NCBI RefSeq assembly: GCF_036711975.1
Contig: NC_091969.1
Location: forward strand, 2,480,001 to 2,544,000
DNA length: 64,000 nt
Source of the DNA: Onthophagus taurus
Taxonomy: Eukaryota > Arthropoda > Insecta > Coleoptera > Scarabaeidae
Reading direction: 5' to 3'
The notes under the pieces are model-generated. The model searched no databases. It was not told the origin of the DNA and worked only from the letters and a program-made list of their open reading frames with translations. Shown one piece after another: positions 10,824 to 23,760 of this stretch (its first letter is position 1; each line of letters begins with the position of its first letter). The translations under genes and the position numbers were made by a program.

Positions 10824-13666
10824 GAGTGCGGGAAGTTACCCCCAATTTTTTGATTTTTAAATTTTTTATTGTTGTCCTAGATTGTTCTAGAGATGTTCTA
10901 CATTGTTCCAAAGCGGCAAATTGAAAAAATAAAACTCCACGAGAAAACCGAAGAAACAGGTTTTTTGACTAGCCCCCCATTTTTGGAAAAGTGAAATTTT
11001 CTTTGTTGTTCTGGGTTGTTCTAGTTGTTCTAGTTATTGTTCTAGAAAATCAAAATTGTGGGATACAGCATTACGAAGTTATAACTAAAAATAGGTTTGG
11101 CCGCTGAAATGTCTGGTTGATTGCTGTGACCATAGCTTTTCTATCAATTCCATATTACAAATATATACCTATTATAGCTAACGCAATCTGGAACAGCTAT
11201 TATTTTCACTAGAACAACTCTCTAAAGGGCACTTTACTCTTTGAAAATTAAAGTTTTTCGAAGTTTTAATAAGAATTAAAAAACATAGAACAATCAGAAA
11301 TAACTCAAACTTTGCCGATTCAAATTGCTCTAGATGTGTTTTGCGTTCAACACGAACATTAATTTTGCAAAATCACATATTTTTTGTTGCTCTAAATTGT
11401 TCTTGTTGTTCTAGGTACTTAAAATGTTTATTTAATCACTGCGGTTTTAGTTCTTTTGAAGTTTCATATAATAATACTTTTAAAATACTAAAAAAATATA
11501 GAATAATCTGACCATCATAATTATCTAAAAATCACAAGTTTCACCTTTCTCTTTAAACTTATAATAGTAAAACAAAAGATGCGATTTAAAGTGTATTTAT
11601 TTTGTATAAACTAATAAATTAATAAATAAACTAAACTAAGAAATAAAACAATAACTATTCGATCAGTATTACTATATTAGTACAATAATTTATTTTAAAG
11701 TAAACTATAACTAAATAAACTAAATTATGTAAATAAACTAATATCATGGAATAATACGGTTACATCACTTTGCTCAATTATAAACATATATGCACATTTA
11801 AGCATTTATTTCAGTAGCTTTTTCAACTTGTACGGATTCTTTTCGTAAGTCTTTAAATAATTTCCAATTGGCATTGTTGGGCACAAATGCCAGGTAGTGT
11901 CCTACATCATTCAAAGTTTGAGTACCTTCGTAACTGATGATACCTGCGGGGATATAGAATTTGTTGTGGAGTTACAAATTGCGTACGTAATCACTCAATT
12001 TTGTTTTATTGTTCTCTCCATTCGTTGTTTCTATAAACAGACCACATTTTTTTGCAATTGTTGCTTAGGGTTTGCATGTAGTTTTCTATTACTTGGTTTA
12101 GCTATGCATAGCCTAATATTGTTACGATGTCAATGTCGATTGGTAAAATTATGTTTTTATGGAAAGTAACGTTTAAACCATTATTGCAGTTTTTGTTACC
12201 GTTACAGTTTTTGTTAACCATTATTGCCGTTGTGTGCAAAGAAACGTAATATTTGACACAACATTCACTATTATCAGGCCAGCAATATTCTGGTTTCCAA
12301 AATAATTTATGCCTGTTAATAGTTTAGCTCTTTTTTTATATGTTGCTTTACTAGAACCGGTTTTTAAAAATAATTTTAGGAAACTAAAGCAATATGTGCA
12401 AACATTCTCAACATGATTTCTAAATGAATAGCTAGTATCGTCAGCTACGAAGGTACTCACTCTTTGAGTGATGTAGGATACTACACGGCATTTGTGCCCA
12501 ACAATTAGTTATTATTTAATGATTTAAGAAAAAAATCCATACAGGTTGAAGAAGCAACAGAAATAAATGCACAAATGTGCATATATGTGTGTAAATGAGT
12601 TCCGTGATATTAGTCCATTTAGATGATTTAATTTATTTACTTATACTTTACTTTAGAATAATTTTTTGTACAGTTTTTGTGAAAGAATAGGTATTGTTTT
12701 GTTAGTTTATTTATTAATTTATTACTTAGTTTTACAAAATAAAATACACTTTAAATCGCATCTAATGTTTTATTATTATAAGTTTAAATAGAAAGGTGAT
12801 TTTTAGAAAATTAGATGGTCAGATTATTCCATATTTTTTAATTTTTTAAAACTATTATTATATTAACGGTTGGGTTCACTGATTCAACAAAACCTGTCCG
12901 ATATCACAACAACTAATAAAATTTAAGGTTTTTCTAGTGAAAATAACAGCTGTTCTGAATTGTTTTAATTGTTGTAAGTAGTAATTTTTAATATGAAACT
13001 TTAAAAGAACTAAAACCGCAGTGATTAAATAAACATTTTAAGTACCTAGAACAACAAGAACAATTTAGAGTAACAAAAAATATGTGATTTTGCAAAATTA
13101 ATGTCCGTGTTAAACGCAAAACACATCTAGAACAATTTGAATCGGCAAAGTTTGAATTATTTTAGATTGTTCTATGTTTTTTAATTCTTATTGTGTAATA
13201 TATAACCGCTGTCACCAGAATTACTGACTGAAACTTCCAAAAATTTTAATTTTCAAAGAGTAAAGTGCCCTTTAGAGAGTTGTTCTAGTGAAAATAATAG
13301 CTGTTCCAGATTGCGTTAGCTATAATAAGTATATATTTGTTATATGGAACTGATAATAGAAAAACTATGGTCACAGCAATCAACTAGACATTTGGGCGGC
13401 CAAACCTATTTTTAATTATAACTTCGTAATGCTGTATCCCCTAATTTTGATTTTCTAGAACAATAACTAGAACAACCCAGAACAACAAAGAAAATTTGAT
13501 TTTTCCAAAGATGGGGGGCTAGTAAAAAAACCCGTTTTTTCGGTTTTCTCGCGGAGTTTTTATTTTTTCGATTTGCCGATTTGGTACAATGTAGAACAAC
13601 TCTAGAACAATCTACAACAATAAAATATTTAAAAATCAAAAAATAGGGGGCTAACTTCCCGCACTC
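10824..13666. mobile_element. Foldback transposon, MULE-like, block B
   Basis: Begins GAGTGCGGGAAGTTA and ends with its complement TAACTTCCCGCACTC, between 9-bp target duplications ACAAGTTAG (10815-10823 and 13667-13675). The arms are about 1.1-1.2 kb each (to about 11945 and from about 12437), rich in TTGTTCTAG repeats. Very long terminal repeats with a 9-bp target duplication fit Mutator-like or foldback elements. The 490-bp centre has a broken minus-strand frame with CTYCFSFLK-type sequence, perhaps a transposase remnant. Several small open frames lie in the arms (11897-12169, 13412-13753) and are not genes. Confidence 0.7.
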
Positions 13667-14413
13667 ACAAGTTAGCATGTATGGTTTTAATATATTTAAT
13701 ATAACACACATAACTTCATAATTACTAACATTCGCCATATTGAGTGCCAACATAATTCACTAAAAAAAACATTAACAAATAACTGTAAAAGATTCGATTT
13801 ATGCCAACGAGAATTTCAAACAAAAGGGAAGCTTTGTGGTGCGAAATTTCAAAATCTACACCGCGTATGCAGGCTGTTTCTGTAAGTGTTTGGATATTTT
13901 TAATCACAAATACTACGTGACTAAAAGTTATGACGAATCATTTAAAAATTTCTGGTCTAAACCCATAAATGGCTAAGATATATATATGCCTTCGCAATTT
14001 TTAAACATTTTCTTAAATATTTTTGACATGGTTTGTCGTATTAAACTTATGTTCTCGTTGTCATTACATCACATTCTTTGTTCATATTTAACAAATAATA
14101 ATCCTTAAATTAAAATAAATTACGTTAAGACTTACTACAACCAATGCACACCGATAAAAATCACGAACACTACTATCCGTGCTGAAAGTCAAGGCCTCTC
14201 ACTTTAGACATCGATATCTTCGCAACCGCTTGATGAAAAAGATTGCGGTAAAGTTTGTTGTAATTACTAAACATTTCTACGTACCATTGAATGTGAATTT
14301 GAATTTTCGGCTCCGCGGTTTTCTTTTTATCGCGAAGTAAATGAAAAAAGTACCCGATTTTTGAGTGTGCCGCCAACTGTCCACTTTGCGATTTTTTCAC
14401 TTGAAAATATATT

Positions 14414-14595
14414 AAACTAAGATTAGAACTAAAACTAGAACTAACACTAGAAACTTTCCGGTTTTGCCGTGCGTCTTTTAATAAAAGGTTTGACGTTTCG
14501 GATGCCATGTTGCAACCTTCTTCAGAAACTCGAAGTGACTTCGAACCAGTTTCTGAAGAAGGTTCACACCGGCCGTGAAAGCCTTCGTACTTATA
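14414..14595 (+). mobile_element. Short retroposon, block B, first
   Basis: Same family as 5791-6059, flanked by the 12-bp target duplication TGAAAATATATT (14402-14413 and 14596-14607). The left arm is present and the right arm is largely missing. The loop has a hairpin of CTTCTTCAGAAACT and its complement, then the CACCGGCCGTGAAAGCC tail ending TTATA. Confidence 0.75.
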
Positions 14596-14607
14596 TGAAA
14601 ATATATT

Positions 14608-16052
14608 GTATTGGTGAACGATTGAATATTGATGATATATATATCGATGAATTAAAAATTTAATTAAAAAAAAACAAAAAAAACAACTTAATAAATTATT
14701 TAATTATTAATACGAACTTAAATTTTATATCATTTGATGTTGTTAACTCGGACTGAATATCCTAAATCAAAATAAAATTTTCAAAATTCGAATTTTTAAT
14801 GAACAACAAAAAAAATTAATCAAAGACTTATCTTAATTACAAGTAAATTGTTTCTCCTTCAAATAATGGTTTCTATATACGCCTCCTCTATCAACTTAAA
14901 TCCTCGGTGATTCCACACTCTCACGCTAGATGTCCAAATCCAAATCGATTGTTTTAATTTATTCTTCCTTTTTGTATTCTGATTATCGTCTCAGTTAGTG
15001 TTTTAAATGTTCACGAATTTTTAATAAACAATTTTATACACTTGATTAAATTAGTTTTTTTTTTAATTGCTAGTTTTTTTTTAATATTCAAACTCACATT
15101 AGGTTATTTCTTCTTCTTCTTCACTATGATCGGGGTTATGTTTTTTTTTTTTAGTATATTTTCATTGTCGAACGCGTTCACAACAAAAGGGTGCGTCTTC
15201 TTCTACGATTCAACTTTGATTGTTATTGTTATTTTTTCAAGTGTCGGTACTTCAATTTTCTATCAAATGCGTAGCGACTATGCTACTGACAATCGTGGAT
15301 TATTTCAAAAATAATATAAATTTTGGTTATACAAAGTACGTTAAAAGATAATTTATGTAAAATTTCGGAACGACATGCAATGTCGATCAAAATAGTTCAA
15401 ATATGTTTTCTTTTTTCCAAAAATAATGATTATCAGATATTATTATCGATTTGTTGGTTAATTTCTTCAATTTCAGGAACAATATGGTTTTAAATGTCTT
15501 TATCATTATCGGTGAATTTTTAAAATAAGATTTTGGAATGGATATGGAAATTTTATTACTTTCTAGAAATATTACGGCATAGATTATTATTGATTAAGTG
15601 AAAGATCGCATTAATAAGTCTTTGTAAGAAGTTTTATCGATAATTTCATGAGCAATATCGATTCTCAACTGACAGGTGAAAACGTAGTCATATTTTTTCA
15701 TTAAAAATGAAATCAGATACTATCAGATACTCGTATCAGCCTGAATTACTACAATATCAATAAAAAAATAAATAAAAAAGGAGAGATGTAACACCACGTT
15801 TCTAACTACAGTATAAATAAGAACATATTTCAATATGTTCTTTATAATTCAATATTATTTCATAACAAACATGACCACTATTTGGTGTAATTTATGTGAA
15901 AAATGATTCTGCTTTTGTAAGCCGTTGTGGAGTTAGTATTCATTATAAATAATATTTCCAACTCTAACAATGCCATAAACACGTATTGATTTTTAATGTT
16001 CTATTTCATTGACAAAATCGAAAAACATAATGAAAATAATAAACAAAATCAT
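14608..16052. other. No gene recognised
   Basis: AT-rich DNA. The 90-codon frame at 15042-15314 translates to Phe/Ile-rich low complexity and is broken in block B' by a T-run length change, which argues against coding. Nothing else is supported. Confidence 0.45.
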
Positions 16053-16241
16053 TAAACTAAAACTAAAACTAACACTAGCACTATCACTAGAACTAACACT
16101 AGACCTACAACTAGAAACTTTCGGGTTAACCCGTGCGTTTTTTGAAAAAAATGTTTGACGTTCGGATGCCACATGATAGTGCTAGTGTTAGTTCTAGTTT
16201 TAGTTTAATTAACACCGGCCGTGAATGCCTTCGTACTTATA
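16053..16241 (+). mobile_element. Short retroposon, block B, second
   Basis: Flanked by AACAAAATCAT (16042-16052) and AATAAAATCAT (16242-16252), an 11-bp target duplication with one mismatch. Arms of CTAGAACTAACACTAG type enclose a short core (TTTCGGGTTAACCCGTGCG). The tail is the family CACCGGCCGTGAATGCC..TTATA. Confidence 0.75.
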
Positions 16242-16799
16242 AATAAAATCATACTAACCAAAATAACGTAAACTAGATCTTTTACAAAAAACTAATAATT
16301 TTTAATAGATAAGTACGCTACATGTAAACTGTAAATAATTCAAAATGACAATTTTAAAATAAGGTTGTCAAAACTGACAGGTGACTATGTATTTTCTGTT
16401 TAATAGTGACATTGTCACAAAAATTAATGACGTTGTCGTTTAAAGAAAATGTTGGTTGTAAACGATGAATACTAAAAGTAAGTTTTTGTTATTTGGCGAA
16501 ATAATAAAGTTTTTTTTTCAATATTTTTATAATTTAGAAGGGCCCTTCTAACTGCAGAGAGAGGGATGGACGATGTTCTAACTTTAGAAACACAAATTTA
16601 GTATTTAACAAATTCTTATGTACGGTTCTTAAGGTTGATTATTAAGGGTTAGAAGTAGAACGGAATGAAATTGGTACAGGCTTTAAATTTGAAAATGTAT
16701 TGCGCAAACTAGATAGGAGAGGTTCTGTGTCAACAGAATGATGTGAATTTATAGAAAATTCTCCAGGAAGACAAAGTAGTTGCCTAACTCAGCGGGAGA

Positions 16800-18560
16800 A
16801 CAACGCCGATCTTCTTTTAAAGAGAATCAGAGTCCCAACAGGATTATTGGTGGTTCGTGATTCCTCCTATCGACATTTCCTATGGCTGTTATGGCGGTTT
16901 TGAGAGTCCTGTGCTTGTAAAATTGTAAAAGGGTGTGATAGATTGTGGTATGCCGATTCTGGAAAGATATTCACGGAGAAGAGTGTTTGCTACTGAAGAA
17001 GATGAAATATCATTTATAGGATAAGCTTCAGGCCAAAGTGTGAAGCGGTCGATTACTGTGAGGACATAAGAACATCCTAAAGATACTAAAGGTCCTAATA
17101 AATCTATATGGATATGCTGAAATCGTCCTTTAGGAATGGATATTTTCTCAACAAGGGATTTGGTATGTTGATGGATCTTTGTTTTCTGCTACTGGAGACA
17201 TCTCATTCTTGTCCAAAATTGTATGTCCTTTGACATATGAGGCCAAATGAAGCGAGATTTAACACTGTGTAATGTAGAACGAAAACCTGAATAAGTTAAA
17301 GAATGAAATTTATTAAAAATTACTCTTCTATATTTTTAAGGTATATATATTTTAGGGGATGTCAAAGTAATGTCGCACCAAAGTACTAAATTTTAGCCTG
17401 CAATTTTTGTTTCAGATAAAAATATAAGTTAGTTATAATTGCATTTGGAAGCTGATTGTTTGTTGATTAAATAAGGTAATTGTTGATCTTGGTCCTGAGC
17501 ATTTTTAATCATCTGTAAGTTTGGGTATTGATCTTCAAGGCAATCGACATTGATTCGTGACAATGTGTCTGCCACAATGTTCGATTTACCTTGCTCCCAT
17601 ACCTATATTTGAAGCATTAGTAGTTAACGAAAGCGACGCATGAATAGATGGATGCGCAAGTGTTATCGTAAAAGTAAGAAGTTCTTGAGTGAATGATAGT
17701 TCATGTTTGTTTGAACATGAAGAGATTGATTTGTCTTTACTAGAATTTAGACCAGGTGTTAAATTATACAGTGGTGCTAATGAATGAACGAATGAATATA
17801 TGATAAAAGTTTATCATACCTAAGAATCTTTGTAGCTCTTTTAAAGAAACAGTGCTGTACAGTTATTTAAATGCAAGTTGAAGTCTTGTATGTGAGGAAG
17901 AGGGTAACGATCAAGAACAGTTAAAATTTAGATGATGATAATCTCCACAGGGTCCCCAACCATTGGACTCTTTTTTAGGGACCATATGTTATGGAGAAGC
18001 TGTGGACGAAAATGATGAAAAATACCTAAAGATACGATAGTTTCAAATTTTTTTTTAGCAATATTAAATTTTTAATGATATGGTGATTTGTAGAATGCAT
18101 CACTGGGGAAGAAAAATCTGGGGGAGAAATTAATTTTGAGTAGCATTTTAAAAGTTGTTTAAATTTCGTTTCAATAGAAAATAGTTTTGGTGAAGTTGAA
18201 TTAGTTCGTTGGATTAAACGTATTGAACATAGATTGGTTTCCAAATCAATTAAAGGACGATTTTTAATATCTAATAAGATACCGTATTTATGTAAAAAAT
18301 CGGCACAGATAATTGTTTTTTTAACATCGGCTATAATAAATATGAAAGGGTAATTTCTTCTAAGATTTAATGATCACGTTAATAATTTTTTGTCATTAGT
18401 ATTTATCGAATTTCCCTTAGCAGCCGAAAGGAATTTAGTAGAATCCTGTTTGTGTTGTAGATACAACGTGTGAGGAAGTACTGAAATATCTGCGAAGACA
18501 AAGATTGGCGAATAAATGAAGTAGAACCTCTTGGTCGCTAAAGAGTTGTAGTAATTAAAT
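16800..18560 (-). pseudogene. Decayed Ty3/gypsy pol, block B
   Basis: Conceptual minus-strand translation in shifting frames shows the pol order protease, reverse transcriptase/RNase H, integrase. The protease part (about 18180-18440) includes NLRRNYPFIF and ADFLHKYGILLDIKNRPLID. The RNase H and linker region (about 17530-17800) includes LAHPSIHASLSLTTNAS and NIVADTLSRI. The integrase core (about 17010-17110) includes YVLTVIDRFT then LWPEAYPI. Many stops and frameshifts, and most of the reverse transcriptase is missing, so it is not functional. The plus-strand small frames here are shadows. Confidence 0.75.
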
Positions 18561-19373
18561 AATTTTAACTGTTTTTAAAAATTAAAATGCAAAGGCAGAC
18601 GTGTTGTCTGGTTGGTTGCTTATAATCGAATGATATTTACATCGAAATCAACAAAAATGGTAACAAAGGTAATTTATGATAATAAGGTAATTTGATAAAA
18701 GTTATAATTTCTATGTGTACGCTACAGTCGCTCTATATAGAATGCAAAACACCGGAGAATCACGTATGTACGATTTGTGTAGTCAAATATTCTCGACACA
18801 TAAAACTTAAGCAGCACAATATTGTACCGGTCTTATGGTCTCGACGCAGAAGTACGAGCGCGTTAATTATAAACAGTCGAAAGAAATGTTCTAGTTGAAA
18901 AGAAATAAGTCATCTAATTGTAAAAAAATACAAATAATATAATTAAAAATAAACTACGTTTCTTCGTTAATAATGTAACGAAGTAACATTTTTTTTTTAA
19001 TTCCGAAAAATTAATAACATCCGAATATACTTCCCACATTACCCCGACCTCCTACAGTTTCCGCCCGATTTAGAAAAATCCAAAAATTGATACCTTATCA
19101 CCACCCACTTATGCAACTTTATTCGCATTTTCCTTAATTTCTTAATTTCCTTAATTAAACTTCAAATTTTCATATTAATTCATTTAAAACCGTTAAACCT
19201 TTTTCTGAAAACGTTTCCTGACCGAATTTCAAATAAACAAAAGCAATTAGTGGAAATCGCCAAACGACGTAATTACCGAAAGCACATGGTTTCTGAAAAT
19301 TGTTATTTAAAATAATTAAATAACACCGCAACGAAGTAAAATACGAAGAAGTATCAGTAATCAGTAATCAGGG
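18561..19373. other. No gene recognised
   Basis: Non-coding AT-rich sequence between the gypsy protease remnant and the candidate LTR. It may include degraded gag of the minus-strand element, but no zinc knuckle is visible. The 68-codon frame at 18692-18898 has one C-x2-C pair and a HIKLKQH stretch, too little to call. Confidence 0.4.
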
Positions 19374-20791
19374 TGTTACTGTAAACAAGGCCGACCGTCC
19401 CGTGTGAGTTTCAGCAGCCAGCGAGCTACCGTTCAGCTACCGTACAGCGACTATTTTTTTTATGATGCGGAATTAGAAATCGTAGAACAATCAAACCGAT
19501 TTCAAACAATTACTAGTATCATGAAATAACCGTTGAATGATTCTAAAGACGATCCGATTATGATTAACATGATTATTAACCAAAATCATCCCGCATCTTA
19601 ATTAATTAATTTACTTCATTCCTGATGGTCATCCATGGAAAATACTACACGTATAGGATTGCCCCGGACACCGCCCAACTGCTGAAGCTACTTTGTGTTG
19701 AAGTGCGCGTTCATTAATACTGATTAATCGAAGTTAACGTGAAACACGCGGTCGGGAAAACGTTTATGTAGGTAAGTGCCGTAAACGCTAACCGATTTTG
19801 TTAATTATATTTTTGTAAATTTCCACATAAACAAGGGTATCTTTTGAATTATGTTATAAATTTTTCCGATAATTATTTTTAATTAATTATCACTCCGCTA
19901 TTCCTTAATCAATTTTATCCGCTCAAAAAAGGGATTTAGTTAATTTTGTACCCCGCATCCGATAGCGCCGTTAAAATTTTGCTATTGTGATTAATTAGCC
20001 CCGCTCATTATAATTTAGTTTTGATAACTTGTTTCAATACGATCCCCCCCTCGGAAAAATCCAGTTTTCACCCCGAACAAGTATAAGTAGCCGGTCAAAA
20101 TTTCATTTTCAACCAGTCTTCAACTGTCAGAATCAGTCTTCAACTGTCTTGATCAGTCTTCGACCGTTCTGGATTAGTCTTCGACAGTCTTCAAGAGTCT
20201 TCAGCCGTCATCAACCGTCTTCAAGAAGTTCGCCAGACTTCACCGAAAAATCTCCGAGTTTTGGAAATAACCGAGTTTCATCGTAAGTTTCGTTTTGGTC
20301 TTACAATTGTGGGACTTTGATTTTATTTTCCGCAATACTTTCCCCGACCTGGTGTTGCTGCGAGTTTTCCGCAACACTCTTCCGACCTGGTACTGCTGCG
20401 AGTTTTCCGCAATACTTTCCCCGACCTGGTGTTGCTGCGAGTTTTCCGCAACATCTTTCCGACCTGGTGCTACCGCGAGTTTTCCGTAGCACTTCATCCA
20501 GACCAATTATTCCCTTATGAATAATTATTTCAATCACGTCCGAAGTACGAGTGCCACAAGATTGCACTAGGCCAGACATTTACCGATTATATATTTAAAT
20601 AAAGATTTTTTTTACCTTCCTCCGTAAACTCCTATGTTGATTTTTTTTATTATTAATAAATTTTGATTTTATTTCTTAATTTATGAACCGCATGTTTTTA
20701 TTTTTTTGACCCTCTCTAAAACACCCTGAATCTCCGACTGTAACCCCCAAAAGCTACTTGGAGGCGAAAGAGTTCCTTAACTCTGTAAACA
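19374..20791 (+). mobile_element. Candidate LTR with internal repeats, block B
   Basis: Begins TGTTACTGTAAACAAGG and ends TCTGTAAACA. Five bases later comes TGGCGCCCGAGACCG, which looks like a tRNA primer-binding site. In the expected order inside are a TATAAG (about 20083) with downstream initiator-like CAGTC, and AATAAAG (about 20601). The leader contains about 24-bp repeats of CAGTCTTCAACTGTC type (20115-20230) and 39-bp repeats (20326-20490). No partner LTR or internal region follows, so this is a truncated or solo LTR. The small open frames at 20029-20579 on both strands are repeat translations. Confidence 0.5.
20326..20490. repeat. 39-bp tandem repeat, about four copies
   Basis: Units start at 20326, 20365, 20403, 20442 and (partial) 20480. 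Each reads TTTTCCGCAA, then TTCC(CC)GACCTGGT, then a GCTGCGAG ending, with small changes between units. It lies in the leader part of the candidate LTR. The 38/39-base period gives open frames on both strands that are not genes. Copied at about 52969-53133. Confidence 0.8.
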
Positions 20792-20939
20792 TAAGGTGGC
20801 GCCCGAGACCGTTAACATCCCGAACATAAAAAAAAGGGCACCAAGACCCCTTTCCTAGGACCGAAGCAGGAAAGGACGTCGCAATAAGTAAAGAGTGTGT
20901 CTGATTCACATAGATGTAATACTAAATAATATAATTCTC

Positions 20940-21054
20940 GTTGAACTAAAATTAGAACTAACACTAGAATCTTTCGCAGTTTGCCGGGCGTCTTTTAAGA
21001 AAAACGCTAATTTTAGTTCAATTAACACCGGCCGTGAAAGCCTTCGTACTTATA
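20940..21054 (+). mobile_element. Short retroposon, block B, third
   Basis: The smallest complete member, 115 bp between perfect 11-bp target duplications ATATAATTCTC (20929-20939 and 21055-21065). Its short arms pair GAACTAAAATTAG with CTAATTTTAGTTC around a TTTGCCGGGCGTC core. The tail is CACCGGCCGTGAAAGCC..TTATA. It is the clearest definition of the family's two ends. Confidence 0.8.
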
Positions 21055-21123
21055 ATATAATTCTCCCTTTAAAAAAGTGTAACGCAACTGCTCTAGTGGA
21101 GTATCAGACCATCCCAACTGTTG

Positions 21124-22830
21124 TATATTTTTACATATTTGGATTTGTCTGTTTTGAAGCTTTATAAATAACTTTACTTTTTGCAATTTGATTCTTCCGT
21201 TCTCGAGTTATTCGATTTTTTCTAGAAAAATCTGCTCCAGCGGTTATTTGTTAAAAAAATCATAGAACACTCAATTTTTGAGATATCAATTTAGGATTCA
21301 GAACATGTTTAAACAATATGATGGAGTATGTTTTGGTGCCGAGAACAGCTGTCTAGATCGTTTGGTCACATTACTATGGCACGTTAACTTTTCGAAACTT
21401 GGAAGTACCATAACTTCATTTTTTTAAATGGCACCCCCCATATTTTATTACTTAGTCGTCTTCGGTGTCTCTTTTTACATCTTTTATATCCGATATGTCC
21501 TATACCTAACATTTATAGTTTGGAAGATAATTAGAGTTTTTTGAAAAATGCACACACATCGATATTTAACCTAGTGTGTCATGAATACCGTCATGTAGTG
21601 AATGACCGGATGAAGTGGAAGTTTGAAAATTTGTAGACTTGTGATGTTTGATGCCAGCTTTTTAACTAAAGTATATTCAGGTTCCGGGTACTTGTGGTTA
21701 CACCGGAAGAGGTGACAATTTTCATATTTCAAATGGAACACCCTGAGTTTTATTACATTTTTCAATCAAAAATGTCAACTACAACGTTACTTTTTATAAT
21801 TTATAAATCATCTAGTTTACCGCCGGAAAAAAAATTTGGTGTTGTGGAATGTTGTTGTGGTTATGTATTATCAGAGGATCAGTAAGGAAAGAGTAAACAG
21901 TTTGACATTTGCTAAAGCTATGGTTTATTTCTGTTGGAGTGTAATTGGAGTGTAATCAGAGGATCAGTAAGGAAAGAGTAAACAGTTTGACATTTGCTAA
22001 AGCTATGGTTTATTTCTGTTGGAGTGTAATCAGAGGATCAGTAAGGAAAGAGTAAACAGTTTGACATTTGCTAAAGCTATGGTTTATTTCTGTTGAGAGT
22101 GTAACCAAATAATGCCATATACGTGTCGGCTGCAACCTACAAATGGCCTAAAAAAATTGAACAAAAATTTCAAAAATGTAATGAAATACAGGTGTTTCAT
22201 TTGAAATATGAAAGTTGTCACATCTTCCGGTGTAACCGCAAGTACCCGGAACCTGAAAATATTTGACTAAAAAGCTGGCATCAAACATCAGAAGTCTGTA
22301 AATTTTCAAAAGGCCACTTCATATGGTTATACACTAGGTCACACTAGCTATTCATGGCACACTAGGTTAAATATCGATATGATATGTGTGCATTTTTCAA
22401 AAAACCCTAATTATCTTCCAAACTATAAATGTTAGGTATAGAGCATATGGGATATAAAAGATGTAAAATGAGACACCCAAGACGACTAAGTAATAAAATA
22501 TGGGGGGTGCCATTTAAAAAAATGAAGTTATGAAATTTCCAAATTTCGAAAAGTTATCGTGCCGAAGTAAAGTAACCAAACGTTCTAGACGGACGTACTC
22601 GGCACCAAAACATACTCCATCATGTTGCTTACGCATGTTCTGAATCCTAAATTGATATCCCAAAAATCGAGTGTTCTCTGATTTTTTTAACAAATGTCTG
22701 CTGGAGCAGATTTTTCTAGAAAAATTCGAATAACTCGAGAACGGCCGAATGAAATTGCAAAAAGTAAAGTTATTCATAAACCTTGAAAATAGACAAATCC
22801 AAATATGTAAAAATATATAGGGTGTTCCAT
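21124..22830. mobile_element. Foldback element, left end truncated
   Basis: Arms of about 600 bp face each other. TATTTTTACATATTTGGATT at 21125 is mirrored by AATCCAAATATGTAAAAATA near 22797-22816, and the match continues inward through a GGGGGGTGCCATTTAAA region (21425 and 22502). The right end runs on into AGGGTGTTCCATTTAAA, but the matching left terminus is absent where block B joins. The centre holds a 74-bp tandem repeat. Open frames here (21571-21885, 22514-22777) are arm translations. Confidence 0.65.
21871..22104. repeat. 74-bp tandem repeat, three copies
   Basis: Units start TCAGAGGATCAGTAAGG at 21871, 21956 and 22030. Unit 1 carries 11 extra bases (a doubled TTGGAGTGTAA), and unit 3 has TTGAGAGTG for TTGGAGTG. 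The repeat occupies the loop of the foldback element. Confidence 0.9.
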
Positions 22831-23760
22831 TTAAAAAAATAAAGTAGGTGTCGACTTCCGGTATAACCGGAATTGCTAGAAATCTGAAAATATTTTAGTC
22901 GAAGAGAACGCAATTAATAATACTTAAATCTGAATTTTCAAATTTTTGTTTTAGCTAGAACCCTGTAAAGTTCTAATGAACGATCGTCGTGGATGACCCT
23001 GTATATGTCCGTCCATAGGGAAGGTCAATGCGGAAAAAGGAGCAAAAAAAACATGTACAATATTAAACAGACTTGATCAAAAAAGAATATTACATTACAG
23101 ATAGAAACAGAACGATAAAAAGAGGAGAAACGAAGACATAAAGAGATACTAAACTCAAATGTTTTGTTTACGGAAAAACGTGTCAAAATAAGATCAACTT
23201 GAAGTGTTAGGAACCTAAACATAGTTTCCATAAGAAATACGTTCCAAAATCTCATCGAATTCTTATTCCTGATATGAATACTTATCTATGCCATAATTGT
23301 TACAGCGAAGAGCCCAGAAAATGAACTTTATAAGAACTCCTATGATGAAAACTTATTAAATACAGACAAATTTTAACAACTTGAAACTGGCCAGGATAAG
23401 AACATTAATAATGATCCTTGCAAAATCAGTAAGACAAGAAACAACAGCAAGGTGTCAAAATATAACTTGAAGGATTGGATGAAGATGAAAAAATTTATCC
23501 TAAATAAGCGCATTGTGTGTATAATCAAGTTTCAACAGTAATGTATTACAATTAACATATGTCCAATAACTGTAACATTACCGCCCAATGACTATTTGTA
23601 CTTTTTTGCAATAAATAATTAAAAATGTAATTCGTGTATTATCTACGAAATCAGATAAGTAACTACAAAAAATCCCTTAACTGTCCAATAACTGTATGGT
23701 TTACTCTAATCAATAATTATTTCATTCTGATTCAGATTATTTCACTCACATATACAATGT
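22831..23760. other. No gene recognised
   Basis: Non-coding. The start has a TCCGGTATAACCGGAA palindrome (about 22857) and ACCCTGTA motifs typical of insect transposon ends. The minus-strand frame at 23025-23255 is hydrophobic low complexity. Confidence 0.4.

Larger units (their letters stand above)
8724..21123. repeat. Duplication block B, copy 1
   Basis: A 12.4-kb segment matching 41068-53778 in direct orientation, with offset 32344 at the left end and 32643-32644 towards the right. The left break lies inside an inverted-repeat DNA element that is complete here (8514-9664) and truncated in the other copy. The right break, after a shared AACTGTTG, joins a foldback element lacking its expected left terminus. 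The roughly 300-bp length difference lies mainly in the centre of the foldback element at 10824-13666. Confidence 0.95.

Noticed and set aside
15042..15314. 90-codon plus-strand gene
   Set aside because: Phe/Ile low-complexity translation, frame broken in the block B' copy by a T-run change.
20029..20579. Several overlapping small genes on both strands (also 52672-53222)
   Set aside because: All are translations of 24- and 39-bp tandem repeats in an LTR-like leader.
8724..21123. Block B as one giant transposon
   Set aside because: No shared terminal repeats or target duplications at the two breaks, and each break cuts through or abuts an unrelated element. A segmental duplication or misassembly explains it better.
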